Positions 37,524-47,862 of a DNA stretch of 64,000 nt are shown here, one piece after another. The stretch is from Bacteroidia bacterium (GTDB lineage Bacteria; Bacteroidota; Bacteroidia; Cytophagales; JAAEPT01). Below the pieces are notes generated by a model that did not search any database, had not been told where the DNA came from, and saw nothing but the letters and a program-made list of their open reading frames with translations. Position 1 is the first letter of the stretch. Every line of letters starts with the position of its first letter. The position numbers and the translations under genes were made by a program. The stretch lies in assembly GCA_030431525.1 (NCBI GenBank), contig JAUIJC010000024.1, forward strand, positions 1 to 64,000. The letters run 5' to 3'.

Positions 37524-40022
37524 GTGCTCGAACTCAATCAACCCGAAATCTTCGGCACCCAAGCCACTTATTTTGCTGATGTTATCTTACCTGTACCATT
37601 ACCAGGCACATATACTTATCGTATTCCTGCTGAACTTAGCAAGGACGCAAAGATAGGTTCACGGGTGATTGTCCAATTCGGCAAGAAGAAAATCCTTACA
37701 GCGATCATCGCCAACATCCATCAGACTCCTCCAGAAAACTATACGGCAAAGTACATTTTGGAGCTCTTGGATGAACACCCCATCGTCAATGAGCTGCAGT
37801 TGAAACTGCTCAATTGGATGGCCGATTACTACATGTGTCCCTTGGGTTTGGTACTGGACACTGCGCTTCCGTCTGGCCTTAAAATTTCAAGCGAATCCAA
37901 AATCCAACTCAACCCCGACAAAGCACTCAACATAGAGGAGCTTAGTCCTACCGAACTCATTTTGGTTGATGCCTTGGAAGAGAAAAAGTCCTTGGACTAC
38001 TCTGAGGTTTCGGAAATCACAGGGAAAAAAAGCATCTACAAGCTTATCAAAGAGCTGGTAGAAAAAGAGGTCATTTTGATTTACGAGGCTGTTAAAGACA
38101 AGTACACGCCTAAAAAAATCAAGAAAATACGCCTCAACGAAGACATCACCGAAGAAGAACAACTCCAAGAAGTCTTCAATATTCTGGGCTCCAAGCCAAA
38201 GCAACTGCAAGTGGTCATGATGTACATGCAACTTGCAGGCTATGATTTTGATGGAAAGCTCAATAACAATGGTGTCGAGAAAAAACGCCTGTTGGAAAAA
38301 GGCGTGTCACCATCCTCCGTAAAAACCTTGGTGGAAAACGGCTTTCTTGAGGAATTCGAGGTCATTATTTCCCGTTTTGAAGAGATTCCCGTCCAAGAAC
38401 ACCACGCCAAATTTAGCCCTGCACAAGAACGAGCTAAACAGGAAATCCTTACTGGTTTTGAACAAAACAAACCTGTATTGCTTCACGGCATCACGGGAAG
38501 CGGAAAAACGGAAATCTACATCGACCTGATTAGAAAAACCTTGGAGGAAGGAAAGCAGGTTCTTTTTCTCCTTCCAGAAATTGCCCTGAGCACTCAAATC
38601 GTCAACCGCCTTCGAAGTGTGTTCGGAAGTACAATGGGTGTTTACCACTCACGCTATTCGGACAATGAACGGGTTGAAACATGGCGTGGGGTACTCGATG
38701 GCAAATTCCCATTTGTCGTTGGTGTTCGTTCCTCCATCTTTCTTCCCTTTTCCTCCCTTGGCCTCATCATCATTGACGAAGAACACGAGCCTTCATACAA
38801 GAGTTTTGTAACACCACGTTATCAAGCCCGCGATGTGGCCATGATGATCTCGCATTTTCACAAAGCCAATACTTTACTTGGATCAGCGACACCTTCGGTA
38901 GAAAGTTATTACCACAGCAAAACTGGCAAATGGGCATTAGTGGAACTCAGTGAACGGTTTGGAGATGCCAAGCTCCCAAACATCGAAGCGGTGACCCTAA
39001 AAGCATTTGGGAAAAGCGGAAAGGAGGCCTTCAGCACAGAACTCTTTGGTGCATTAGAAAACTGCCTTGAAAAAAAGGAACAGGCTATTCTCCTTCAAAA
39101 TCGCCGTGGTTACTCCCCATTTTTGGCTTGTGACGATTGCGGGCATATTCCGAAGTGTCAAAACTGCAATGTCAGCCTTACCTACCACATGCGCGTGCAT
39201 GAGCTAAAATGCCACTATTGTTCGCATACTGAAAAAGTCCCTCATAAATGTCCCGCCTGTGAATCAAAGAAAATCCGCACCGTAGGGCAAGGAACCGAAA
39301 AGATTGAGGACGACCTGCAGATTGCCCTTCCCAATGCACGGGTTCAACGCATGGACCAAGACACAACCAAGGGTAAGAACAGTTACCAGCGCATTATCGA
39401 TGATTTCGATAAGCAACGGGTGGACTTCTTAGTGGGAACCCAAATGGTGAGCAAAGGCCTCGATTTTGACAAGGTAAACTTGGTGGGAGTCATGGATGCT
39501 GATGGCATTATCCACTTCCCCGACTTTAGAGCGCAGGAACGAGCTTTCCAGCTGATTACGCAGGTAAGTGGACGTGCTGGACGACGAGAACAGGCTGGAC
39601 GGGTGATTATCCAAACTCAGGATCCATCACAAAAAATATTGGAGAGAATCATCGCTCATGACTACCTCGGATTTTTCGCAGAGGAAATCAACGAGCGTAA
39701 ACAGTTCAGCTATCCACCATTTACCCGACTTATCAGCATTACAGTTCGCCATCAGGACCAGACCCTCTGCCTACAAATTGCTGAGCAATTGGGAAAAATC
39801 CTTTCCCACGACCTTGGTCAACAACGGATCTTGGGACCTCAGGAACCCATGGTAAACCGCATTCGCAACCTTTTCCTAATGGAAATCCTTATCAAGGTTG
39901 AACGAGAAGGAGGCCCAAACCTTAAGTTTGTAAAGGAGCGCATCCAAATCGCAACCGACTATTTGGAAACACATAAGGGCTGCAAGGGTGTTCGCTTTGA
40001 CATCAACGTGGACCCCAACTAA
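37524..40022 (+). CDS. priA: primosomal protein N' (PriA helicase)
   Basis: GTG start; LLHGITGSGKTEIYI, LIIIDEEHEPSYKSFVTPRYQARDVA, zinc-binding CDDCGHIPKCQNCNVSLTYH...CHYCSHTEKVPHKCPACES. Confidence 0.96.
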   Translation: MLELNQPEIFGTQATYFADVILPVPLPGTYTYRIPAELSKDAKIGSRVIVQFGKKKILTAIIANIHQTPPENYTAKYILELLDEHPIVNELQLKLLNWMADYYMCPLGLVLDTALPSGLKISSESKIQLNPDKALNIEELSPTELILVDALEEKKSLDYSEVSEITGKKSIYKLIKELVEKEVILIYEAVKDKYTPKKIKKIRLNEDITEEEQLQEVFNILGSKPKQLQVVMMYMQLAGYDFDGKLNNNGVEKKRLLEKGVSPSSVKTLVENGFLEEFEVIISRFEEIPVQEHHAKFSPAQERAKQEILTGFEQNKPVLLHGITGSGKTEIYIDLIRKTLEEGKQVLFLLPEIALSTQIVNRLRSVFGSTMGVYHSRYSDNERVETWRGVLDGKFPFVVGVRSSIFLPFSSLGLIIIDEEHEPSYKSFVTPRYQARDVAMMISHFHKANTLLGSATPSVESYYHSKTGKWALVELSERFGDAKLPNIEAVTLKAFGKSGKEAFSTELFGALENCLEKKEQAILLQNRRGYSPFLACDDCGHIPKCQNCNVSLTYHMRVHELKCHYCSHTEKVPHKCPACESKKIRTVGQGTEKIEDDLQIALPNARVQRMDQDTTKGKNSYQRIIDDFDKQRVDFLVGTQMVSKGLDFDKVNLVGVMDADGIIHFPDFRAQERAFQLITQVSGRAGRREQAGRVIIQTQDPSQKILERIIAHDYLGFFAEEINERKQFSYPPFTRLISITVRHQDQTLCLQIAEQLGKILSHDLGQQRILGPQEPMVNRIRNLFLMEILIKVEREGGPNLKFVKERIQIATDYLETHKGCKGVRFDINVDPN

Positions 40023-40062
40023 AAAGAGGCCAAAGCACTCTTGAATTGCTTTGGCCTCTTCA
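40021..40062. terminator. Bidirectional terminator between priA and the USP gene
   Basis: aagaggccaaagca ctcttgaat tgctttggcctctt. Confidence 0.7.
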
Positions 40063-40080
40063 CTCCTTCCAAAAATATTT

Positions 40081-40956
40081 TTATGCTGACCGCTTCCTCA
40101 TTTCTGACCATGGAGTGATCGGGAACAGCAACACAGGCACTTGGGCCTTCTCCTTCAACACATGAGACGGCGCTGGCTCAAACAACTGCCCCAAAGCCGT
40201 GTAAGGGTGTGAAAGCATCGCCACCATATCGGCACCAGTACGTTCCACAAAGTGCATCACACCCTCTACCACAGTATAATCAGAATAGCTGTGGAGCACA
40301 TAATTTTCAAACCCTACTTCCTCTACCACTTGCTCCAACACTTCCTGAACCTCTTGCGCAGACATAAAGTCAGCAGGGGTATTCACCCAAAGGATATGCA
40401 ACTTGGCAGAAAGCATCTCCTGCCATTCTTTAAGGCGCTCAAGGTATGGTTGCAAATTTTGCTCACCATAAGTCACCAAAACCATCTCCTTGAAGGCACT
40501 AATCTGTGTATCATCATGAACCACAAGCAAAGGAGTATTGCCTTTACTAATCACCTTTTCAGTACTTGAACCAAGCCACAAACGCTCCCATTCAGTGTGG
40601 CCTCTGGAGCCCATCACCACTAAATCTGGGGACTGTTCTTCAATGTATTGGCTTATCACCTTGCTGAAGGAGCCTGTCTGAACGATTGGATTGACCGTCA
40701 CCAACTCAAACCCCTCTCGTTGGGCAAGGGTGTTCACTTTTTCTCGCAAACGCTCCATGGGAGCCTGTAGCGCTTCCTCATCAATCGTCATCTTCCCACT
40801 AAAAAAACTCGTGGATTTAGGGTCATGGCCCAAATTATCCACAACATGAAGCAGGTCTATGGAGGCCTCCCCACTCTTCAGCGCCCAATCAAAGGCCACC
40901 GTCAGGGCATTATACGCCTCCTTAGAAAAATCCGTGGGTACAAGAATCTTTTTCAT
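40081..40956 (-). CDS. universal stress protein (UspA family)
   Basis: MKKILVPTDFSKEAYNALTVAFDWALKSGEASIDLLHVVD; SPDLVVMGSRGHTEWERLWLGSSTEKVISKGNTPLLVV. Confidence 0.93.
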   Translation of the reverse strand: MKKILVPTDFSKEAYNALTVAFDWALKSGEASIDLLHVVDNLGHDPKSTSFFSGKMTIDEEALQAPMERLREKVNTLAQREGFELVTVNPIVQTGSFSKVISQYIEEQSPDLVVMGSRGHTEWERLWLGSSTEKVISKGNTPLLVVHDDTQISAFKEMVLVTYGEQNLQPYLERLKEWQEMLSAKLHILWVNTPADFMSAQEVQEVLEQVVEEVGFENYVLHSYSDYTVVEGVMHFVERTGADMVAMLSHPYTALGQLFEPAPSHVLKEKAQVPVLLFPITPWSEMRKRSA

Positions 40957-41053
40957 GATCGCATTATTTAGCTTCAGGGCCGAATGAACCTGAACAATGA
41001 TAGAACGTTTGGGCAAGGGCGAATCGTACCCAAAAAATGTAGAACTTTACGAC

Positions 41054-41758
41054 ATGGAACTGGAGATTTTGCACCAAGACGAACACCTCGTTGCTATCAA
41101 TAAACCGAACAACCTTTTGGTCCATCGCACGCGGTTAGCATGGCAAGACAAGCGCTTTGCCCTACAAATCTTGCGCAACCAAATCGGTCAACACGTCCAT
41201 CCTGTCCACAGACTGGATCGCGCCACCTCGGGCATTCTGTTGTTCGGTTTGGAAAAAGACGCGACCTCCATCCTTTTTGAAAAGTTCAGAGAGAAGGAAG
41301 TGGAGAAAACCTATTTAGCCATTGTTCGCGGATTTGCTCCTGAGTCTGGGGTAATCACCAACGCCCTAAAACGGATGGAAGGCGAAGAGGACGGGGAAAT
41401 CCAAGAAGCAGAAACCCATTTTCGATGCCTTGACCAAATTGAAATTGAAGAATACGTGGACCGCTTCCCTACCTCCCGTTATTCCTTGGTGGAGGTCAAT
41501 CCAAAGACAGGCCGTAGGCATCAAATCCGTCGCCACTTAGCCCGAGCAAACCATCCTATCATTGGCGATCACAAGCATGGCGATTACCGCCACAACCAAC
41601 TTTTCCGTGACAAATTCGAACTGCCCAACCTGATGCTCCACGCTTATAAAACAGTTTTTGAGCATCCAATCACCAGAGAAAAAATAGTCCTAAAAGCCAA
41701 AGTGCCTGACAACTTTAAAGGCATTTGTGAAAAATTCGGCTGGGAGCTTCCTGCCTAA
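41054..41758 (+). CDS. RluA/TruC-family pseudouridine synthase
   Basis: LVAINKPNNLLVHRT, HPVHRLDRATSGILLFGLEK, EVNPKTGRRHQIRRHLARANHPIIGDHKHGD. Confidence 0.93.
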   Translation: MELEILHQDEHLVAINKPNNLLVHRTRLAWQDKRFALQILRNQIGQHVHPVHRLDRATSGILLFGLEKDATSILFEKFREKEVEKTYLAIVRGFAPESGVITNALKRMEGEEDGEIQEAETHFRCLDQIEIEEYVDRFPTSRYSLVEVNPKTGRRHQIRRHLARANHPIIGDHKHGDYRHNQLFRDKFELPNLMLHAYKTVFEHPITREKIVLKAKVPDNFKGICEKFGWELPA

Positions 41759-41819
41759 AAACAATTAGGCCTGACAAGTTTCCAAAACCTATCAGGTCTA
41801 ATTGCGTTTTAGGCCAGCC

Positions 41820-42014
41820 TTATCCAACCAACTCCACCGACAAAATCTTATACCGACTAAAATGTCGTCTGATTTCCTGATGAATCAGGTAAAACAGGTT
41901 TTCCACCTCATTCAAATCAGACAAATTGTAAGGTGTGGTTAGCTCAATACTTTCCTCGTAGGCTGCGCCATGGTTGGCTTGGGCAGAGAATACAATCACA
42001 TAAGTATGGCGCAT
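41820..42014 (-). CDS. small protein of unknown function
   Basis: 64 aa MRHTYVIVFSAQANHGAAYEESIELTTPYNLSDLNEVENLFYLIHQEIRRHFSRYKILSVELVG. Confidence 0.45.
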   Translation of the reverse strand: MRHTYVIVFSAQANHGAAYEESIELTTPYNLSDLNEVENLFYLIHQEIRRHFSRYKILSVELVG

Positions 42015-42083
42015 GAACTTTTCTTTTTCCTGATTGACAAAACTAAGTAAAGTCTCCCATTTCCACTCTCATTCCAGAAACCC

Positions 42084-42117
42084 AAAAAGGCCATCCCAAA
42101 ACGGGATGGCCTTTTTA
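42084..42117. terminator. Hairpin terminator for ppc
   Basis: aaaaaggccatccc aaaa cgggatggccttttta. Confidence 0.75.
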
Positions 42118-42140
42118 TATATCAATAATCTTACAAGGTA

Positions 42141-44906
42141 TCAACCAGTGTTACGCAAAGCACCAGCGATAGCGTTGATGGACATCAAGATCGGAATCTC
42201 ATACTGCTGAGCCTCCTCAACATTTCCAGCCTCCTTGGCCTGACGCCACTTGCGGAGCAGGGCAACCTGCTTCTGGTGAAGCGTAGTCATGATGGAAGCA
42301 CGGAGCTTGTTAGAGTAGTAGTGTTGCTCACGACGCTGGTCGATGGCAGATCCCAAGAGGTCAGTCAACTTCTCACGAGTACGCTTCAACTCATCAAGAA
42401 TCAATCCCAAGAACTTCTCTTTAATTTTCTCGTCGGTAACGAGGTTACCGTAAAGCTGTAGAATCTCTTCGTCTGTGGCCGCCAAGCTGGTATCCACGTT
42501 AGTGAGAACGTAGCGCAAGAACGGATCAGTCGTAATAGACTTTTTCAGACGAGTGTACTTCTCTGGGTGCTCGCTCTCGTACTTAGCCAAGGTCGTTCCG
42601 AGACCATACCAAGAGGTCATGTTGGAACGGGACTGCGCCCAAGAGAATACCCATGGAATGGCACGCAAATCGTCCAACGTGCTCAAGCCTTTACGCTTAG
42701 CTGGACGGGAACCAATCTTACTCAACTCAATAGCGTCGATGATGGTTGCCTGACGGAAGTAAGGAATGAAACCTTCCTCATGAAGCAAACCTGAATACAC
42801 CTTCTGGCTCTCAGCGGCCAAATCGGTGAGGATATCAGCGTTCGGGTGAGGCTTACGGTCAGAGTGCTTGTCAACCAATGTACGGCCAACAGTAGAAGCC
42901 ACCAACAACTCCAAGTTGTACTCAGCATTCACCTTGTTGGCGTATTTCTGAGCGATAGTTTCACCCTGCTCTGTCAAGCGGAGGTCACCGTTAACAGAAC
43001 GATCAGGCAATGCCTTGATGAAGTAGTGCGTTGGTCCAGCACCACGGCTGATGGAACCACCTTTACCGTGGAAGAAACGAATCTTCACACCGTGATCCTC
43101 ACCAACTTTGGAAAGTTTGGACTGGGAAGTGTACAAGGTCCACTGGCTGGCCATGATACCGCCATCCTTGTTACTGTCACTGTAACCTACCATCACCATC
43201 TGAACTGGCTCGCGGAGACCGCGGTGCTCTTGGATAAATGGCAAGCTAGCTTTAGTGACAGGGTGCTCCAAGAAGGAACCAAGAATTTCCTCACCGTTGT
43301 GCAAATCCTCGATAGTCTCCAACAATGGAGCCACTGGAATCTTACAAACGAGTTTACCTTTCTCGCGGGAAGTAAGACCTGCCTCACGAGCAAGGAGGTA
43401 AACAGTCAACAAGTCAGACAAGGAACGGGTCATGCTGACGATCAAAGCGCCAATACCGCTGTAGCCGTACTTGCTAACGTGTTGCTCAATAACAGTATAC
43501 ACCTCGATAACGGCTTTGGCATTCGGGCCAAGTTCCGCTTTCGGGTGTGTGAACGGACGATTGGATTGGAGCTCGTTATTAAGGAATTCCAAACGCTTCT
43601 CTTCCGACCAGTTTTTAAAGTCTGTGTCCTCGAATCCAGCGGCCTCGAGCAATTGCTCAACAGCCAAGTCGTGGAAGTCACTGTTTTGACGGATGTCAAC
43701 AGCGGCCAAGTGGAATCCGAAAGAGGATACCGTACGAATGGCTACGTTAACGTCGTTATAGGCGATGGATTTCGCACCGAACTCCAACAATGCCTTTTTG
43801 AGCAACTGAAGGTCGCTCAACAACTCACGGTGTGAGAAGTAAGAACCAGCAGTCTCTACGATTTCCGTTGGAGCACCATGGCTGGTTTTCAACGGAAGCT
43901 TGGCCATCATCATGTTGACCATTTGCTCGAAGGCCTCGCCTTTGTACTTCTCGAGAAGCTCTTCGCCAGTCTCGCCAAGTTCCTCAGCGATTTGAAGCAC
44001 GCGCTCCTTGAGCATAGCAGGCGCATCCTTAAGGCTTACAGTGAAGGTCAATTGCTTCACCAAATCAGCCAAAGACTTACGCACCACGAAGAATGCGTTC
44101 AAGCGCAAAGTCTTCAAGGCATGGGCAGTGATGTCTGCCGTTACCAATGGGTGACCGTCACGGTCGCCACCTACCCAGTTACCAAAGACAACTTTTGGGA
44201 AAGCGAACGAATCGTTCAGTTTATCGCTATCAAAACCAGCTTCCTCCCAAGCTTGAACCATTCGACGGTCCATGATTGGAAGCACCTTTGGGAAAACATT
44301 GGAGAGGTAGTGAACAACATTGTTCAACTCCGTTTTCACGTCTGGCTTTTCAACAAAGATTTCACCTGTTTTCCAGAGACGGTAAAGCGTCAGCTGGATG
44401 TTCTTATCAATATTTGCAAGCTCCTGCTTGGTGAACATCTTGTTCTCACGCTCTACCAACAAGAGGTAAAGATGACGGTGATGCTCCAAAACAGTTTCGC
44501 GCTTAGCCTCAGTTGGGTGAGCGGTAAATACCGGCTCAATGCGCACATCACCAAGCTCATCAAGAATCTGAGACTCCGTAATGCCAGCCTCTTTCAAGGC
44601 CTTAAAGTTCTTAGCCCAAAGGCCGTTGATGCTTGCAAGGTCTTTGTCCTCCTCACGGCGACGGTTTTGCACCGCGCTGTTCACCTCTACCGTGTTGATC
44701 AACTGGAAAACGATGCTGTAAAGCTGAAGACGCTTCTCGTCAAAATCCTCAACATCAATCTCTTTCCCCTCGTTAATCCACGGAATGGCCTCCGCCATTT
44801 CCTTTTCTCCGTTATCCTCAAGCACCTTTTTCAGGGAGTGCAGGAGGTATTCTAGATCTTCGTAGGGTTTCCCCAACTTCTCTTTTACCTCGGTGAGTAT
44901 ATTCAT
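42141..44906 (-). CDS. ppc: phosphoenolpyruvate carboxylase
   Basis: VFTAHPTEAKRETVLEHH; FGNWVGGDRDGHPLV; VMVGYSDSNKDGGIMASQWTLY; FFHGKGGSISRGAGPTH; start MNILTEVKEKLG at 44906. Confidence 0.97.
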   Translation of the reverse strand: MNILTEVKEKLGKPYEDLEYLLHSLKKVLEDNGEKEMAEAIPWINEGKEIDVEDFDEKRLQLYSIVFQLINTVEVNSAVQNRRREEDKDLASINGLWAKNFKALKEAGITESQILDELGDVRIEPVFTAHPTEAKRETVLEHHRHLYLLLVERENKMFTKQELANIDKNIQLTLYRLWKTGEIFVEKPDVKTELNNVVHYLSNVFPKVLPIMDRRMVQAWEEAGFDSDKLNDSFAFPKVVFGNWVGGDRDGHPLVTADITAHALKTLRLNAFFVVRKSLADLVKQLTFTVSLKDAPAMLKERVLQIAEELGETGEELLEKYKGEAFEQMVNMMMAKLPLKTSHGAPTEIVETAGSYFSHRELLSDLQLLKKALLEFGAKSIAYNDVNVAIRTVSSFGFHLAAVDIRQNSDFHDLAVEQLLEAAGFEDTDFKNWSEEKRLEFLNNELQSNRPFTHPKAELGPNAKAVIEVYTVIEQHVSKYGYSGIGALIVSMTRSLSDLLTVYLLAREAGLTSREKGKLVCKIPVAPLLETIEDLHNGEEILGSFLEHPVTKASLPFIQEHRGLREPVQMVMVGYSDSNKDGGIMASQWTLYTSQSKLSKVGEDHGVKIRFFHGKGGSISRGAGPTHYFIKALPDRSVNGDLRLTEQGETIAQKYANKVNAEYNLELLVASTVGRTLVDKHSDRKPHPNADILTDLAAESQKVYSGLLHEEGFIPYFRQATIIDAIELSKIGSRPAKRKGLSTLDDLRAIPWVFSWAQSRSNMTSWYGLGTTLAKYESEHPEKYTRLKKSITTDPFLRYVLTNVDTSLAATDEEILQLYGNLVTDEKIKEKFLGLILDELKRTREKLTDLLGSAIDQRREQHYYSNKLRASIMTTLHQKQVALLRKWRQAKEAGNVEEAQQYEIPILMSINAIAGALRNTG

Positions 44907-45099
44907 CTTGGATTTGAGTTTTTTTTGGTTGGACAAGCGACGCCTTTTCCGCAAAAATCAACGGTCAAAAAACAACAAGCTGAAGGTCAAGAAAATACCT
45001 TATCTAACCATTGTTTTTGGCCAACGCATTGCTACGAAGATACAAAACACAATTTCTAATTGCAGGGGAATCCGGAAGACAATCGCCCTTTTTTCACAT

Positions 45100-45152
45100 A
45101 AAAAAAGCCATTTGCAAAAAGTCGGGTCTTATCCCGCTTTGCAAATGGCTGT
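45100..45152 (-). terminator. Hairpin terminator of the T9SS-sorting-domain gene
   Basis: aaaaaaagccatttgcaaa...tttgcaaatggct with inner gcgggat/atcccgc-like stem. Confidence 0.6.
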
Positions 45153-45202
45153 ATTGATTCTCTTGCCCAATGGACGTCGTCCTTACAAGGCTTTACGAAA
45201 AA

Positions 45203-46231
45203 TCACCGCTGAACCAACAGCGACTGCCTTACCACCTTGTCGCCATCAGAAATCTGAACCTGATAAACCCCGATGGGTAATTGAGAACAATCCATATAAA
45301 TGCCCTCAACCGTATTCTGCACATCTAGTTTTTTGGCCACCAATCCGCTCACATCAAAAAATTCGATATGTAATTTTTCGCCGTCAAAACCCTCTACGTT
45401 CAAGTGAACTTGGTCTTGGGCGGGATTCGGGTAAATCATGGCATCAATGCCCGCCAATCTTAGCGTACGGCTTACAAAAGCATCCGAACGGAAAACACAT
45501 GAGATGATTTTTTCCTGTCCATTCAGGCCAATTTCCAACAAGGGAACGCCCTGTCCCTTTCCATACCAAACCACATTTGTTCGATGACGAATCAAGGTAT
45601 CATAAGCCACCCACTCCCCTTGTTGCTGGACAAAACTATAGGTGTATTGGGTTTCCTTCACTTCCTCCTGAAGCGCCTTGTAACTGCCCGAAGGAAGCTG
45701 GAGCAATCCCTGCCCTTGGATTTTTGAGGTTCTGAATACTTCCATATCCAGCTTTATGGAATCTTTGCCTTGGGCATATTTCAACCCAAAATGGACCGTA
45801 TCCTTGCTCTCCGCTCCAAAAGCCAAAGGAAAGGCCATCACCTTATCCTTCTTCTGTGGCACTACGGACAACAGGCTTTGATCTGGACCTTCAAGGACAT
45901 AACCGACCACAGCCACTCCTGTTTCACTCACCTCAAGATAGCTTTGGTTCAAGCTTCCCAAAGTGCTTTGCTGAATCAGCTCCGGCCCTTTTTCGGATGC
46001 CTTCGAGGTTCGGGAATACTGCACTGTATCCTTCTGATGAGCCTGCAAGGTGGAAAAATCCCACTCCTGACCGGCACCCGTTTTTTGTACCAAGGACAAG
46101 TCATTGAAAGTTGTATCAACCGCCTTGACGTAACTCATTCCTGACTGAAAGAAATCAGCTCGGGAAAGTATGGTTTGGGCATAGCCCAATAATGGGGCAA
46201 CCGCCAAAAAAGAGAGTAAAAATTTCTTCAT
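45203..46231 (-). CDS. secreted protein with T9SS type A C-terminal sorting domain
   Basis: Signal peptide MKKFLLSFLAVAPLLGYAQ; C-terminal IDAMIYPNPAQDQVHLNVEG...GVYQVQISDGDKVVRQSLLVQR. Confidence 0.88.
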   Translation of the reverse strand: MKKFLLSFLAVAPLLGYAQTILSRADFFQSGMSYVKAVDTTFNDLSLVQKTGAGQEWDFSTLQAHQKDTVQYSRTSKASEKGPELIQQSTLGSLNQSYLEVSETGVAVVGYVLEGPDQSLLSVVPQKKDKVMAFPLAFGAESKDTVHFGLKYAQGKDSIKLDMEVFRTSKIQGQGLLQLPSGSYKALQEEVKETQYTYSFVQQQGEWVAYDTLIRHRTNVVWYGKGQGVPLLEIGLNGQEKIISCVFRSDAFVSRTLRLAGIDAMIYPNPAQDQVHLNVEGFDGEKLHIEFFDVSGLVAKKLDVQNTVEGIYMDCSQLPIGVYQVQISDGDKVVRQSLLVQR

Positions 46232-46293
46232 ATTTTAATGTTTTTGAAAACGTAGCTAATAAAGCTCCAATTCAGAGAGGCCAACTGATTGTA

Positions 46294-47082
46294 CTATATA
46301 AATGTCTGCATCGTCCTATGCCCACCCCTTCTCAACCACCGTTTTTTCTCCTTAACATTCACTTTCATTTTTACTACGATGAAGAAGGTATCCAACACGA
46401 AAGAGGGATCAATTAAAGTCACACTTGTTGTTTTAAAACTTGCTGTTGCACCATATCTCCATAGACCTTTATTCCTCTCTGCCTTCACTATGACATTTTG
46501 ATTCCAATTCACTGAGTCTGGCACAACCAATTCAAAATACCCATTTGAATCTGTTGTATCCACTGCCAATACATTTCCTTCCATATCTTGTAAGGTGACT
46601 CTCACACCCCTTATCGAAATTCCATCCTTTGATTTTTTAGTTTGTTTATCCCTTTTAAGGCGTTCCTCAACCAATCCCATAATCCTCATATTCTCCTTCA
46701 TCACCTGTTTCTCTCGCAAGTCAGGCATCTGAACTTCCACACCTTTTCCACCCGTATTGATCGTTTGCGCGAAAGACAATTGAATCGTCAGCATATTGAA
46801 AAGAATCACCACTCCAGCCAATGCCAAAAACTTTCGAAATCCCGTCCAAAATGATTTTTCAACAGGATCATTTGAGGCAACCTGACCCTCTCGGAAATGG
46901 CCACAGACCTTTCCTTTTTCTGCTACCAACTCATTGAATTCCTCCTCTGTGGCACGGGTAAAATCATACACCACCTTTTGACAGGAAGCGCAAAATCGAC
47001 CCTTCTCCTCTGGAGTCATTTTGTTCCAGTCCTCGTGGCAGGGTTCGGGGATACGGATGTCTTTGAAACCTATTTCCACCAT
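46294..47082 (-). CDS. Cys-rich N-domain / TM / carboxypeptidase-regulatory-like protein, paralog 1
   Basis: DIRIPEPCHEDWNKMTPEEKGRFCASCQKVVYDFTRATEEEFNELVAEKGKVCGHFREGQV, TM FLALAGVVILFNMLTIQL, Ig-like VRVTLQDMEGNVLAVDTTDSNGYFELVVPDSVNW. Confidence 0.8.
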   Translation of the reverse strand: MVEIGFKDIRIPEPCHEDWNKMTPEEKGRFCASCQKVVYDFTRATEEEFNELVAEKGKVCGHFREGQVASNDPVEKSFWTGFRKFLALAGVVILFNMLTIQLSFAQTINTGGKGVEVQMPDLREKQVMKENMRIMGLVEERLKRDKQTKKSKDGISIRGVRVTLQDMEGNVLAVDTTDSNGYFELVVPDSVNWNQNVIVKAERNKGLWRYGATASFKTTSVTLIDPSFVLDTFFIVVKMKVNVKEKKRWLRRGGHRTMQTFI

Positions 47083-47861
47083 CTGGCTGTTGTATGACGT
47101 TGCATATATCCCATCCGTGTTCTCCTCCTCAGCCTAAATCTAGTTTTATTAGGCCTAAAGCGTTTCTCCATTTCAAGGGATAGAAAGGCTGTATCGCTAA
47201 TGAACTGCTTGATTCTTTTGAACCTAGTGGCACCTCTTGGATAAATAGATTTTTGCTTTTCTTTTTCAGCTACCACAACTAGCTCATGACTCCAATCAAC
47301 GGTGTCAGGAACTACCAACTCAAACTTGCCATCTTTTCCCGTATTCGTTTGAGCTAGAATATTTCCTTCGCCATCCTCTAGTGTAATTACTGCACCCACA
47401 ACCCCATTTTTCACCGAGGAAATTTGGCTATATCTCTTCTCAACTAATTCTCCCTTAATCGTCTGATTCCCTTTCAGCACTCGTTTCTCCCTCAAATCAG
47501 GCATCTGCACCTCAACTCCCTTCCCTCCTGTATTCACCGTTTGGGCAAATGACGATTGAACCGTCAGCATCTTGAAAAGAATCACAGCCCCAGTTGAAGC
47601 CACATACTTGCGAAAAGTCGTCCAAAATGGTTTTTCAACAGGCTCATTTGAGGCAATCTGATCCTCTCGGAAACGACCACAAACCTTACCTTTTTCTGCC
47701 ACCAACTCATTGAATTCCTCCTCCGTGGCACGGGTAAAATCATACACCACCTTTTGGCAGGAAGCGCAAAATCGGCCCTGCTCTTCTGGGGTCATTTTGT
47801 TCCAGTCCTCGTGGCAGGGTTCGGGGATACGGATGTCTTTAAATCGAATGTTGTTGTGCAT
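47070..47861 (-). CDS. Cys-rich N-domain / TM / carboxypeptidase-regulatory-like protein, paralog 2
   Basis: IRFKDIRIPEPCHEDWNKMTPEEQGRFCASCQKVVYDFTRATEEEFNELVAEKGKVCGRFREDQI; ITLEDGEGNILAQTNTGKDGKFELVVPDTVDW. Confidence 0.8.
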   Translation of the reverse strand: MHNNIRFKDIRIPEPCHEDWNKMTPEEQGRFCASCQKVVYDFTRATEEEFNELVAEKGKVCGRFREDQIASNEPVEKPFWTTFRKYVASTGAVILFKMLTVQSSFAQTVNTGGKGVEVQMPDLREKRVLKGNQTIKGELVEKRYSQISSVKNGVVGAVITLEDGEGNILAQTNTGKDGKFELVVPDTVDWSHELVVVAEKEKQKSIYPRGATRFKRIKQFISDTAFLSLEMEKRFRPNKTRFRLRRRTRMGYMQRHTTARWWK

Positions 47862-47862
47862 A

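Noticed and set aside
42846-44855. Long plus-strand ORFs (329 and 325 aa) opposite ppc
   Set aside because: Antisense shadow ORFs of phosphoenolpyruvate carboxylase.
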